The position numbers and the translations under genes are program-made. Source: Burkholderiales bacterium 8X (GTDB lineage Bacteria; Pseudomonadota; Gammaproteobacteria; Burkholderiales; Burkholderiaceae_C). From it: a stretch of DNA of 64,000 nucleotides. This document shows, piece after piece, positions 38,918 through 47,246 of the stretch. Where the stretch lies: contig LR732703.1 in NCBI GenBank assembly GCA_902506565.1, forward strand, positions 4,296,883-4,360,882, read 5' to 3'. Positions within the stretch are counted from its first letter, which is position 1, and each line of letters starts with the position of its first letter. The notes under the pieces were generated by a model. The model was given only the letters and a program-made list of their open reading frames with translations. It was not told where the DNA came from and did no database searches.

Positions 38918-39679
38918 CTAGTAATAGGTACAGCGCGTCTTCTTGACCTCCAAGCCTCTTCTCTCGAGCAGCTCGTTGACGTTATCGGGCAATGCGCAGT
39001 CGTCGAACGACAAGCTCTTCAACTTCGCATGATTCCGGAACGCGTGCAGAACCTTGACGCCCAACTCGGCGACGCTCGCGGTCGCCAGGTCGACACCCGC
39101 AAGGTGAATCGACTCGAGCTGCTTGCTGTTCTCCGCGAAACCGGACAGCAGCTTCAAGCAATCCGAGAGGTCCGGAGTTCCCTTCCAGCAGTGCAATGCA
39201 AGGGTCACCAGCGTTGTCTCGGTTTGTGCGTAAGCCAACCAGGCTGCGTCGAACGGGTCCCGGGCGACGATCTGCAGGGATTCGATCGACTGGTTGCGTT
39301 GCAACGCGCCAGGCCAATTTGGGCCTGCGGCACAGAGCACAAGCGTTTTCAACGCGCAGTCCTCGGCCGCAAGCTTTTCCAGGAGCAATGCCTCGGCGGC
39401 GTTGCTTTTCAGTTTGGCGCGCAAGGGCATGTCCAATTCTTCCGGAACAGGGAAGGCCGTGAAAAAAAGCGCCAGCGCTTCTTTTTTGTCGAGTTCGACA
39501 CACCATGCAACGAACTCATTGAATCGCCTGGCGCTCGCCGGATGAAGCTTCTCGAATTGCGTTGGGGTTTCACAAGCTGGCTCGTAGGTGCCGTTTGGCG
39601 GGCAAACCAGCTCACATACTTTTTTCCATACTTCGGCCTTGCTCATCAGAGTGCCCGAGCCTTTATCGTCTTCGATCAT
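38918..39679 (-). CDS. Leucine-rich-repeat-like protein, uncharacterised
   Basis: 253 aa from the ATG at 39679, preceded by AAGGAG at good spacing. The second half carries five degenerate leucine-rich units: CALKTLVLCAAGPN, QSIESLQIVARDP, TTLVTLALHCWKGTPD, KQLESIHLAGVDL and AKLKSLSFDDCALPD, all with the L-x-x-L-x-L core. The N-terminal half (FNEFVAWCVELDKKEALALFF, split FNEFVAWCVEL and KKEALALFF) has no assignment. No signal peptide or membrane segment is seen, so it is probably cytoplasmic or exported by a specialised system. A frameshifted paralogue lies directly upstream. Base composition is AT-richer than corA and mtnN around it, suggesting acquired DNA. LRR proteins often bind other proteins; the partner is unknown. 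Confidence 0.72.
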   Translation of the reverse strand: MIEDDKGSGTLMSKAEVWKKVCELVCPPNGTYEPACETPTQFEKLHPASARRFNEFVAWCVELDKKEALALFFTAFPVPEELDMPLRAKLKSNAAEALLLEKLAAEDCALKTLVLCAAGPNWPGALQRNQSIESLQIVARDPFDAAWLAYAQTETTLVTLALHCWKGTPDLSDCLKLLSGFAENSKQLESIHLAGVDLATASVAELGVKVLHAFRNHAKLKSLSFDDCALPDNVNELLERRGLEVKKTRCTYY

Positions 39680-39764
39680 CCAAACTCCTTGATATTGAAG
39701 AGCAACTTTAAAGACGATTTGAAGAGACGTACATCCGCGCGTTGTCGTACGAACAGCAACGACT

Positions 39765-40520
39765 TCAGCTGAAATTGGCGCAGGAGAACATTTTGAACTT
39801 TAAAAGCTTTACAGCCTTTGCCGACTCGATCCAATCGGCCGGCATATTACAGTTCCAATAAGTCAAGGACTGCAATTCTGGCCGCAGCTTGAGCAGCGCC
39901 ATCAACTCACTGCTCTGGTCTAGTTGCGTTACAAAATTTATGTTCTTAAATTTGATGGCGCCTAGGTTTTGTGCGAACTTGACAAATTCGAGTATGGAGC
40001 CGACTTCGATAGGATGGCGTGCATTCTCATCGTAAGTGAAACTGGCAGACTTCAATGTCTTATTGGTTTTGGCGAAAGACATTTCGCATCGATATCGCTT
40101 GCATCGAAAAAGTACCATTTCTTTATCGACTGATTGAGCATTAACGCGTTATCCCAATGCGGGCTCCAAGGCGGGAATCTCAGAGATTTCACCAGACAGT
40201 GTTTGTCCGCGAGAAGCGAAGCGAAGTGTACTTGCGTCGAGTTTGCCGCCCGTTCCGCATCGATTAGTGCATCCAGTTCAAGTTCTTCCGGAAGCCCACA
40301 TTTTTTAATAAGCAACTTGAAGACGTCGAGCTGATGGAGCCTCATGCACCACCGGGTAGCAAATTTTGCGAAAAAGCAACGATCTTTTCGGGGCCGCCAT
40401 GAGGCTGGGGTTGGTTTGAAAATCACGACCTTCGGGCGTGGCCTTGATAGCCCGATAAATTCGGGCAAACGCCTCATCTTGAGGGTTGGCTTTGCCGTCT
40501 AAAGCGTTGTAGTTGATCAT
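39765..40520 (-). pseudogene. Frameshifted paralogue of the LRR-like gene
   Basis: Three consecutive frame segments together resemble the intact neighbour. Segment 1 starts at an ATG at 40520 (MINYNALDGKANPQDEAF) and reaches about 40375. Segment 2, shifted, runs KFATRWCMRLHQLDVFKLL, ELELDAL, DKHCLVKSLRFPPWSPHWDN and NQSIKKW to about 40090. Segment 3 returns to the first frame: KTNKTLKSASFTYDEN, ILEFVKFAQNLGAIKFKN, PELQSLTYWNCNMPADW, ending at 39765. The matching pieces of the intact copy are FNEFVAWCVEL, PEELDM, CALKTLVLCAAGPNWPG and QRNQSIESL. The first shift falls in a run of A and T bases near 40360-40380, the second near 40085-40095. Two opposite shifts restore the frame, so sequencing error is possible, but a decayed duplicate is the simpler reading. 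Confidence 0.75.
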
Positions 40521-40682
40521 GCTGCGTTCTCGAAGCGAAAATCTAACGATAGGGGTAGTCAGACTTTCTACCAATCCCTCGAATGCGCTAGTGAAAAGCA
40601 CGTCTTCGCATTGATAGCATCAACAATGCCGATAACTCATTGCGGGCTAAATGCATTAGCAACAATGCGAATCTATTTTGCA

Positions 40683-40703
40683 ATGGTGCGACGCTTGCAC
40701 CAT
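40683..40703. repeat. Inverted repeat downstream of mtnN
   Basis: ATGGTGC (40683-40689) and GCACCAT (40697-40703) form a perfect 7-bp stem 11 bases past the mtnN stop. No T run follows on the minus strand, so it is at best a weak terminator. A second, wider repeat, TTCGCATTG (40605-40613) and CAATGCGAA (40663-40671), lies in the same AT-rich gap. Confidence 0.6.
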
Positions 40704-40714
40704 GAGGGTCCGCT

Positions 40715-41494
40715 TTAGATCTTTGAGGATCGATGTTCCAGACCGTGCCGCCCGAGCGCCAACCACCCACCCACGATCGCCAAGCTATAGCGACTCGCCA
40801 CCCCCGCCACGAAGCTCATGAAATCCGCATGCGCGCTGTCGTCGGCGCGATCCGAGATGGTTCGCACCGCTGCGAAGGGCACCTTGAAGTCGTGGCACAC
40901 CTGCGCGACCGCGGCGCCTTCCATCTCCACGGCCAAGGCGTCGGGCAGCGCATCCCGAAGCATCCTGCTTTCGAGTTCGGTGGAAACGAAGCGGTCGCCG
41001 CTGATGAGAAGGCCGCGATGAACCCGGGGCTCGTGAATGCCGAAGCGGCGCGACGCGGCAGCACCGACCAGCGCCACCGGGTCAGCGAGGCATTCGCGAG
41101 CAACCTGCGCGAGCCCATCGCTCAGCGCCGTGTCCGCCGCGAACCGGGCATGCCCGGTCAACGGAACCTCGTACTTCGGAAAGATCGGCGAGGCATCCAG
41201 GTCGTGCTGCAAGAGCCGCGTGGCGACGACCACATCGCCCACCTGCACGTGGTCGCCCAGGCCGCCCGCGACGCCGGTAAAGACCAGCGCCTCGATATCG
41301 AATCGCTCCAGCAGGATGGCAGCCGTGGTCGCGGCCGCCACCTTGCCGATGCGGGACAGCACGCAAACCACCGGCTGCCCATGAAGATGCCCGACCCAGA
41401 AGTCGCGGCCGGCCACCCTCACCCGCTCTTCGTCGGGCATGGTCGCGAGCAGGGCCGAGAGCTCCTCGTGCATGGCCGCGACGATCGCCAGCAT
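40715..41494 (-). CDS. mtnN: 5'-Methylthioadenosine/S-adenosylhomocysteine nucleosidase
   Basis: Hydrolyses methylthioadenosine and S-adenosylhomocysteine to free adenine, recycling methylation and polyamine by-products. 259 aa, slightly longer than the usual 230 because of a C-terminal extension (GGWLALGRHGLEHRSSKI). Key features are MHEELSAL (8-15), VFTGVAGGLGDHVQVGDVVV, SGDRFV (165-170), VEMEGAAVAQVC with Glu192 as the ribose-binding residue, and RTISDRAD with the catalytic Asp215. It follows the dppA gene by 16 bases on the same strand, so it is probably the last gene of that operon. Confidence 0.94.
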   Translation of the reverse strand: MLAIVAAMHEELSALLATMPDEERVRVAGRDFWVGHLHGQPVVCVLSRIGKVAAATTAAILLERFDIEALVFTGVAGGLGDHVQVGDVVVATRLLQHDLDASPIFPKYEVPLTGHARFAADTALSDGLAQVARECLADPVALVGAAASRRFGIHEPRVHRGLLISGDRFVSTELESRMLRDALPDALAVEMEGAAVAQVCHDFKVPFAAVRTISDRADDSAHADFMSFVAGVASRYSLAIVGGWLALGRHGLEHRSSKI

Positions 41495-41510
41495 GCCGCG
41501 CTCCCTGCGG

Positions 41511-43142
41511 TTACTTCATGTCGACGCCGTAGAAGATGTGGCGCCCGAACGGGCTCAGCTTGAAGTCGACGACCTCCTTGCGCACCGGCTTGAGCTGCAC
41601 CGCGTGTGCGATGGTGAACCACGGCGCCTGTTCCTTGAAGATCAGCTGTGCCTGCTTGTAGAGCGCATCCCGGTCGGCCTGCTTCGGCACGTTCTTGGCC
41701 TTGACCACCAGGTCTTCGTACGGCTGGTGGCAGAACTTGGCGACGTTGCTGCCGCTCGCCGACTGCGCCGACGCGCAGCCGAGGAGCGTGTACATGAAGT
41801 TGTCCGGGTCGCCGTTGTCGCCGGTCCAGCCCAGCATGCCCATCTGGTGTTCGCCGGCCTGCATGCGCTTGCGGTACTCGCCCCATTCGAAGGTCTTGAT
41901 CTCGGCCTTGACGCCGATCTTGGCGAGGTCGGCCTGCATCAGTTCGGCGATGCGCTTGGCATTCGGGTTGTACGGCCGCTGCACCGGCATGGCCCACAGG
42001 TCGGTGCTGAAGCCGTCGCCGAGGCCGGCCTGGGCCAGCAGCTTCTTGGCGGCTTCCGGGTCGTAGCCGTCATCCTTGACCGCGTCGTTGTAGGACCACA
42101 TGGTCGGCGGGATCGGGTTCTTGGCGGGGATGCCGGTGCCGAGATAGACGCCATCGACGATCGCCTTCTTGTTGATCGCCATGTTGATCGCCTTGCGCAC
42201 CCGCACGTCGTCGAACGGCTTCTTCTGGGTGTTGTAGGCCAGGTAGCCGACATTGAGGCCGGGCTGCTCGATGACCTGCACGTTCGGGTCCTTGCGGATC
42301 GCCTCGAGGTCGGCCGGGTTCGGATAGGGCATGACATGGCATTCGCCCTTTTGCAGCTTGGCCCAGCGGACCGAGGCATCGGGCGTGATCGAGAAGACCA
42401 GGTCGTCGATCTTCGACTTGCCGCCCCAGTACTGCGGAAAGGCCTTGAAGCGGACGATCGCGTCCTTCTGGTACTGCACCAGGTAGAAAGGACCGGTGCC
42501 GATCGGGTCCTGGTCGATCTTCTCGGGCGTGCCGGCCTTGAGCATGGCGATCGCGTATTCCTTCGACTGCACGCCGGCGTACGGCATCGCCAGGTTGGCG
42601 AGGAACGGCGCCTCCGGCTTGTTGAGCACGAACTTGACGGTGTGGTCGTCGATGCGATCGATCGACTTGAGCAGCTTGGGCATGCCCATGTCGTTGAAGT
42701 ACGAATGATTGGGGCTCGTGACCTTGAAGAACGGGTCGGCCTCCTTCCATTGCCGCTCCATCATGAAGATGACGTCGTCGGCGTTCAGGTCGCGGGTCGG
42801 CTTGAAGCTCTTCGAGGTGGTGTGCCACTTGACGCCCTTGCGCAGCTTGAAGGTGTACTCCGTGCCGTCGGGCGAGATGGTCCAGCTTTCGGCGAGGCCG
42901 GGCACGACCTTGGTGCCGCCGCGCTCGAAATCGACCAGGTTGTTGTAGACCTGGGTGGTGGCGTCGAACGAGGTGCCGGTGGTGTTGACCGCCGGGTAGA
43001 AGTTCTCGGGGCTGCCCTCCGAGCAGAAGACCAGCGTCTTGGCCGATGCGGTGCCGGAGACCGCCGCGAGGGTCGCGAGCGCCACGGGTGCCAGCAAGGC
43101 ATGGAGGCGCACGCGGCGCAGGATTCGGGAGGTAGATGACAT
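41511..43142 (-). CDS. dppA: Dipeptide ABC transporter, periplasmic substrate-binding protein
   Basis: SBP family 5 protein that captures peptides for the DppBCDF permease. 543 aa from the ATG at 43142, with AGGAG 8 bases before it; the frame extends upstream but only through dppF. The signal peptide (RLHALLAPVALATLAAVSGTASA) is followed by KTLVFCSEGSPENFYPAVNT, where FCSEGSPENF is the DppA-type ligand-anchoring stretch. Family landmarks include VPGLAESWTISPDGTEYTF, LRKGVKWH, IDQDPIGTGPFYLV, NVGYLAYNTQKKPF and MLGWTGDNGDPDNFM. The gene sits at the end of the dpp operon, after dppF, rather than first. Confidence 0.95.
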   Translation of the reverse strand: MSSTSRILRRVRLHALLAPVALATLAAVSGTASAKTLVFCSEGSPENFYPAVNTTGTSFDATTQVYNNLVDFERGGTKVVPGLAESWTISPDGTEYTFKLRKGVKWHTTSKSFKPTRDLNADDVIFMMERQWKEADPFFKVTSPNHSYFNDMGMPKLLKSIDRIDDHTVKFVLNKPEAPFLANLAMPYAGVQSKEYAIAMLKAGTPEKIDQDPIGTGPFYLVQYQKDAIVRFKAFPQYWGGKSKIDDLVFSITPDASVRWAKLQKGECHVMPYPNPADLEAIRKDPNVQVIEQPGLNVGYLAYNTQKKPFDDVRVRKAINMAINKKAIVDGVYLGTGIPAKNPIPPTMWSYNDAVKDDGYDPEAAKKLLAQAGLGDGFSTDLWAMPVQRPYNPNAKRIAELMQADLAKIGVKAEIKTFEWGEYRKRMQAGEHQMGMLGWTGDNGDPDNFMYTLLGCASAQSASGSNVAKFCHQPYEDLVVKAKNVPKQADRDALYKQAQLIFKEQAPWFTIAHAVQLKPVRKEVVDFKLSPFGRHIFYGVDMK

Positions 43143-43155
43143 GGCAAGGACTCCT

Positions 43156-44220
43156 TCAGGGTTGGGGCCGCTTCGATGCGGCCAAGGAAAGATCGGCGCT
43201 GGCGACCGGCGCGCCTTCGAGAAACTTTTCGGCATGGTGGCAGGCCACCAGGCGTCCGCCCAGCTGCCGCAGCAGCGGCCGCTCGGCCACGCAGCGTTCG
43301 GTGGCATGCGCGCAGCGGGTGTTGAAGACGCAGCCGGGCGGCGGCGCGAGCGGCGACGGCAGCTCGCCCTTCAGCACGATGCGGCCGCTCGAAAGCCCGG
43401 GCGTGGAGGCCAGCAGCGCCTGGGTGTAGGGATGCAGCGGCCGTTCGAAGATGAGCGACTTGGGCCCCTGCTCCACCGCATGGCCGAGGTACATCACCAG
43501 CACCTCGTGCGCGATGTGCCGAACCACGCCGAGGTCGTGCGAGATGAAGAGATACGAGAGCCCGAGTTCGGACTGCAGGTCGGCCAGCAGGTTCAGCACC
43601 TGCGCCTGGATCGACACGTCTAGCGCCGAAACCGGCTCGTCCGCCACCAGGAGCCGCGGGCCGAGCATGAGGGCGCGAGCGATCGCGATCCGCTGTCGCT
43701 GGCCACCCGAGAACATGTGCGGATAGCGGTTGGCGTACTCGGGCCGGAGGCCGACGCGCGCCAGCATGTCGCGGGCGCGGGCCGAGCGTTCGGCGCGGCC
43801 GAGCGTGGTGTTGATCGCGAGCGGATCCTCGAGCACCGACGAGATCTTCTTGCGCGGATTGAGCGAGCCGTACGGGTTCTGGAACACCAGCTGCACGGCC
43901 TGCCGCAGTTCGCGCCGGCGGGCCTGGGGCGGGTCGACCGCATCGGCGCCGACCAGACGCAGGCTGCCGGCGGTCGGCTTCTCGATCAGCGCCACCATGC
44001 GGGCGAGGGTCGACTTGCCGCAGCCCGATTCGCCGACCACCGCCAGGGTGCGTCCCTTGGCGATGCTGAAGGAGATGTTGCCGACCGCCTGCAATCGTGC
44101 CGGCGCCTTGAAGAGGCCGCGCCGCACGCTGTAGACCCGCTGCAGGTCGCGTGCCTCGACCACGATCTCGTTCGTGGCGCTGGTTGCGCTCGTGACGCTG
44201 GTTGCGCTCGTCTCGCTCAT
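43156..44220 (-). CDS. dppF: Dipeptide ABC transporter, ATP-binding subunit DppF
   Basis: One of two ATPases energising peptide uptake. 354 aa from the ATG at 44220, which overlaps the dppD stop (ATGA). The first 17 residues are a low-complexity Ser/Ala/Thr stretch encoded by a short direct repeat, then [20 protein letters not shown] begins the domain. Walker A is GESGCGKST, the Q-loop is [11 protein letters not shown], the ABC signature is FSGGQRQR, Walker B is [12 protein letters not shown], and the oligopeptide C-terminal domain with its Cys cluster ([14 protein letters not shown]) is present, suggesting the Fe-S or Cys-rich tail of the Opp/Dpp group. Confidence 0.94.
   Translation of the reverse strand: MSETSATSVTSATSATNEIVVEARDLQRVYSVRRGLFKAPARLQAVGNISFSIAKGRTLAVVGESGCGKSTLARMVALIEKPTAGSLRLVGADAVDPPQARRRELRQAVQLVFQNPYGSLNPRKKISSVLEDPLAINTTLGRAERSARARDMLARVGLRPEYANRYPHMFSGGQRQRIAIARALMLGPRLLVADEPVSALDVSIQAQVLNLLADLQSELGLSYLFISHDLGVVRHIAHEVLVMYLGHAVEQGPKSLIFERPLHPYTQALLASTPGLSSGRIVLKGELPSPLAPPPGCVFNTRCAHATERCVAERPLLRQLGGRLVACHHAEKFLEGAPVASADLSLAASKRPQP
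44178..44211 (+). repeat. 16-bp direct repeat at the 5' end of dppF
   Basis: CGCTGGTTGCGCTCGT occurs at 44178-44193 and again at 44196-44211, an 18-base period. On the minus strand it encodes the [12 protein letters not shown] stretch of the DppF N-terminus, ahead of the ATPase domain. In-frame duplication is the likely origin. Confidence 0.8.
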
Positions 44221-45236
44221 CTCGCCGGCTCCGCCAGGTGCGCGCCATCCCGCAGCAGGGCCTCTTCTCGCGACGGATCGCCGAGCGCGTAATGGCAGCG
44301 GACCTGGCCGCCCATCCATTCGCGCAGCTCGGGCCGCACCGCACGCGAATGCGCGGTGGCGTAGCCGCAGCGCGGCGCGAAGAGGCAGCCTTTCGGCCGA
44401 TCGTGTACGCCCGGCACCACGCCGCCGATGGTGGCCAGCCGGCCCTCGCCGGCCGCGCGCTCGGGCAAGGCGGCCATCAGCGCCGCGGTGTAGGGATGCT
44501 GAGGCGCGGCGAACAGCTCGGCGACGCCGCGTTCCTCCATGACCTGGCCGGCATACATCACGGCCACGCGCTGCGCCATTTCGCTCACCACGCCCATGTT
44601 GTGCGTGATCAGCACCAGCCCCATGTCGCGCTCCTTCTGCAGGCTGCGCAACAGGTCGAGGATCTGGGCCTGGATCGTGACGTCGAGCGCGGTGGTCGGC
44701 TCGTCGGCGATCAGGAGGCGCGGGTTGCAGGCGATCGCCATCGCGATCATCACGCGCTGGTTCATGCCGCCCGAGAGCTGGTGCGGAAAGCTGCCGAGCC
44801 GGGACGATGCGGCCGGAATGCCGACCTGCTCCAGGAGCTCGGTCGCGCGGCGGCGGGCGCTGCGCTTGTCGAGCCCGAGGTGCAGGCGCAGGGTTTCCAT
44901 CAGCTGCCAGCCGATGGTGAAGCACGGGTTGAGGCTGGTGGTCGGCTCCTGGAAGATCATCGCGACCTCCTTGCCGACCAGCCCGCGCCGCGCCTTGTCC
45001 GAGATGCCGAGCAGGTCGTGCCCGGCGAATCGCATGTGGCTCGCGCTCACCTTGCCGGGAAAGCCGACCAGCCCCATCAGGGCCATCATGGTCACGCTCT
45101 TGCCCGAGCCCGACTCGCCGACGATGCCGAGCACCTCGCCCTGCTCCAGCCGCAGGCTCACGCCGTCGACCGCGTGCAGGGTTCCGCCCTGGGTCGGGAA
45201 CTCGACGTGCAGGTCCTTGATGTCGAGCAGGGGCAT
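44217..45236 (-). CDS. dppD: Dipeptide ABC transporter, ATP-binding subunit DppD
   Basis: Second ATPase of the peptide importer. 339 aa from the ATG at 45236 ([18 protein letters not shown]); the longer frame upstream overlaps dppC out of frame. Walker A is GESGSGKSV, the Q-loop [13 protein letters not shown], the signature [15 protein letters not shown], Walker [13 protein letters not shown] and the H-loop ITHNMGVV. The Opp/Dpp C-terminal domain contains [11 protein letters not shown]. It starts 14 bases after dppC and overlaps dppF by four bases. Confidence 0.95.
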   Translation of the reverse strand: MPLLDIKDLHVEFPTQGGTLHAVDGVSLRLEQGEVLGIVGESGSGKSVTMMALMGLVGFPGKVSASHMRFAGHDLLGISDKARRGLVGKEVAMIFQEPTTSLNPCFTIGWQLMETLRLHLGLDKRSARRRATELLEQVGIPAASSRLGSFPHQLSGGMNQRVMIAMAIACNPRLLIADEPTTALDVTIQAQILDLLRSLQKERDMGLVLITHNMGVVSEMAQRVAVMYAGQVMEERGVAELFAAPQHPYTAALMAALPERAAGEGRLATIGGVVPGVHDRPKGCLFAPRCGYATAHSRAVRPELREWMGGQVRCHYALGDPSREEALLRDGAHLAEPAR

Positions 45237-45250
45237 CGTTCCTCGCGTGT

Positions 45251-46165
45251 TCACTTCTTGAGCTTCGGATCGAGCGCGTCGCGCAGGCCGTCGCCGAGCA
45301 GGTTGAAGGCCAGCACCGCCACCAGGATGGCGAGCCCCGGAAAAGTGACGACCCACCAGGCCCGCAGCACGAACTCGCGCGCATCGGCGAGCATGGTTCC
45401 CCATTCGGGCGAAGGCGGCTGCGCGCCCAGCCCCAGGAAGCCGAGCGCGGCCGCATCGAGGATGGCGGTCGAGACGCCCAGCGAAGCCTGCACGATGAGC
45501 GGCGCGGCGCAGTTGGGCAGCACCTCGCGGAACATCAGCCGGAGCGTGCCGGCGCCGCTGATGCGAGCCGCGGTGACGTAGTCGCGCGAGACCTCGCTGA
45601 TGACCGCCGCCCGCGTGATGCGCACGTAATGCGGCAGCACCACGATCGCGACCGCGAGCATCGCGTTGACCAGGCCCGGCCCGAGGATCGCCACGATCAC
45701 GATCGCGAGCAGCAGGCTCGGCAGGGTCAGGATCACGTCCATCAGCCGCATGATCGCGATGCCGAGCACGCCGCGGAAGAAGCCGGCCACCAGGCCGAGC
45801 GCGATGCCCACCACCACCGAGATCGCCACCACCGCGAGCCCGATCGACAGGGAGAGCCGGGAGCCGTGCATCAGCCTCGAGAGGATGTCGCGCCCGATCG
45901 CGTCGGTGCCGAGCAGGTGGAGCCGGCTGCCGCCCTCCTGCCAGGCCGGCGGCCGCAGGAACGCGGAGCTGTCGGTGAGGTTGGGCGCATGGGGCGCGAG
46001 CCAGGGCGCGAAGATCGCGACCAGGAGCAGCAAGGCGACCACGCCGAGCCCCATGACCGCACCGCGGTTGGCCGAGAAGGAGGTCCAGAACTCGCGCCAC
46101 GGACCCGGCACGACCGGCACCGGCTCGAAGGCCTCGACCGGATCGATCGGCAGGTTGGTGCTCAT
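45251..46165 (-). CDS. dppC: Dipeptide ABC transporter, permease DppC
   Basis: Membrane subunit of the peptide importer. 304 aa from the ATG at 46165, which overlaps the dppB stop (ATGA). The N-terminal OppC-type segment ([27 protein letters not shown], shortened [17 protein letters not shown]) precedes [21 protein letters not shown], the DppC/OppC hallmark. Five further helices follow, and the EAA loop is [23 protein letters not shown] (core [14 protein letters not shown]), which contacts the ATPases. Confidence 0.95.
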   Translation of the reverse strand: MSTNLPIDPVEAFEPVPVVPGPWREFWTSFSANRGAVMGLGVVALLLLVAIFAPWLAPHAPNLTDSSAFLRPPAWQEGGSRLHLLGTDAIGRDILSRLMHGSRLSLSIGLAVVAISVVVGIALGLVAGFFRGVLGIAIMRLMDVILTLPSLLLAIVIVAILGPGLVNAMLAVAIVVLPHYVRITRAAVISEVSRDYVTAARISGAGTLRLMFREVLPNCAAPLIVQASLGVSTAILDAAALGFLGLGAQPPSPEWGTMLADAREFVLRAWWVVTFPGLAILVAVLAFNLLGDGLRDALDPKLKK

Positions 46166-47172
46166 CGTGCCAGCCTGATGCGGGGATTGATGACGCCGTA
46201 GGCCAGGTCGACCAGCACGTTGACCAGCATCACGATCACGCCGAGCAGCAGCATGCCGCCCTGCAGCACCGGATAGTCGCGCCGGCCGATCGCCTCGATC
46301 AGCCATTTGCCGACGCCCGGCCACGAGAAGATGGTCTCGGTCAGGATCGCGCCGGTGAAGAGTTGGCCGACCTGCAGGCCGATGACGGTCACCACCGGGA
46401 TCAAGGCATTGCGCAAGGCATGCACGCCGACCACCCGCATCGGCGGCAGGCCCTTGGCACGCGCGGTGCGGATGTAGTCCTCGCCCAGCACTTCGAGCAT
46501 GGCGGAGCGCGTCATTCGCGCGACCACGGCGAGGGTGTTGGTGCCGAGCACGATGGCCGGCAGCACGAGGTGCTGCACGGCCGAGGCGAAGGCGCCCTTG
46601 TCTTCCGCCAGCAGCGAATCGATCAGCAGGAAGCCGGTGACCGGCTCGATGTAGTACTGCACCGAGATGCGGCCGGAAACCGGCGTCCATCCGAGCTGCA
46701 CCGAGAAGAAGAGGATGAGCAGCAGCCCCCACCAGAAGATCGGCATCGAGTAGCCGGTGAGCGAGGTCGCCATCAGGCCGTGGTCGAAGATCGAGTTGCG
46801 CTTGACCGCTGCGACGATGCCGGCGGGAAGCCCGAGCAGGAGCGCGAACAGGATGGCGCAGACGGTCAGTTCGACCGTGGCCGGGAACAGCGCCAGGAAC
46901 TCGTTCAGCACCGGCTCGCGGGTGATGACCGATTTGCCGAGGTCGCCGTGCAGCACCCGCTCGATGTAGAGGCCGTACTGCGTGAAAAGCGGCTGGTCGA
47001 GCCCGTATTCCTTGAGCAGCGCCGCATGCCGCACCGGATCGATGCCGCGCTCGCCGGCCAGGGTCTCGATCGGGTCGCCCGGCACCAGCCGGATCAGGAA
47101 GAAGGCGAGCAACGTCATGCCGAAGAAGGTCGGCAGGAGCAGGCTGGCGCGAGCGAAGAAGAAGCGAAGCAT
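46162..47172 (-). CDS. dppB: Dipeptide ABC transporter, permease DppB
   Basis: Membrane subunit of the peptide importer, first gene of the dpp set. 336 aa from the ATG at 47172 ([19 protein letters not shown]); a TTG at 47190 would add six residues. The N-terminal helix and [13 protein letters not shown] match DppB. The EAA loop is [23 protein letters not shown] (core [12 protein letters not shown]), and the C-terminal [24 protein letters not shown] ([14 protein letters not shown]) is typical. It starts 75 bases after the acyl-CoA ligase stop, with a GC-rich hairpin in between. Confidence 0.95.
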   Translation of the reverse strand: MLRFFFARASLLLPTFFGMTLLAFFLIRLVPGDPIETLAGERGIDPVRHAALLKEYGLDQPLFTQYGLYIERVLHGDLGKSVITREPVLNEFLALFPATVELTVCAILFALLLGLPAGIVAAVKRNSIFDHGLMATSLTGYSMPIFWWGLLLILFFSVQLGWTPVSGRISVQYYIEPVTGFLLIDSLLAEDKGAFASAVQHLVLPAIVLGTNTLAVVARMTRSAMLEVLGEDYIRTARAKGLPPMRVVGVHALRNALIPVVTVIGLQVGQLFTGAILTETIFSWPGVGKWLIEAIGRRDYPVLQGGMLLLGVIVMLVNVLVDLAYGVINPRIRLAR

Positions 47173-47200
47173 CGGCTTGCGAATATGCAAGAGCGATGCC

Positions 47201-47223
47201 GGGTTCAGGCCCGGGCCGAACCC
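47201..47223. repeat. Hairpin between the acyl-CoA ligase gene and dppB
   Basis: GGGTT (47201-47205) pairs with AACCC (47219-47223), and an inner palindrome GGCCCGGGCC extends the stem with small mismatches. No T run follows on the minus strand. It could separate ligase and dpp expression or be part of the dppB leader. Confidence 0.4.
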
Positions 47224-47246
47224 TTACACGCCCGCATCGAAAGGCG

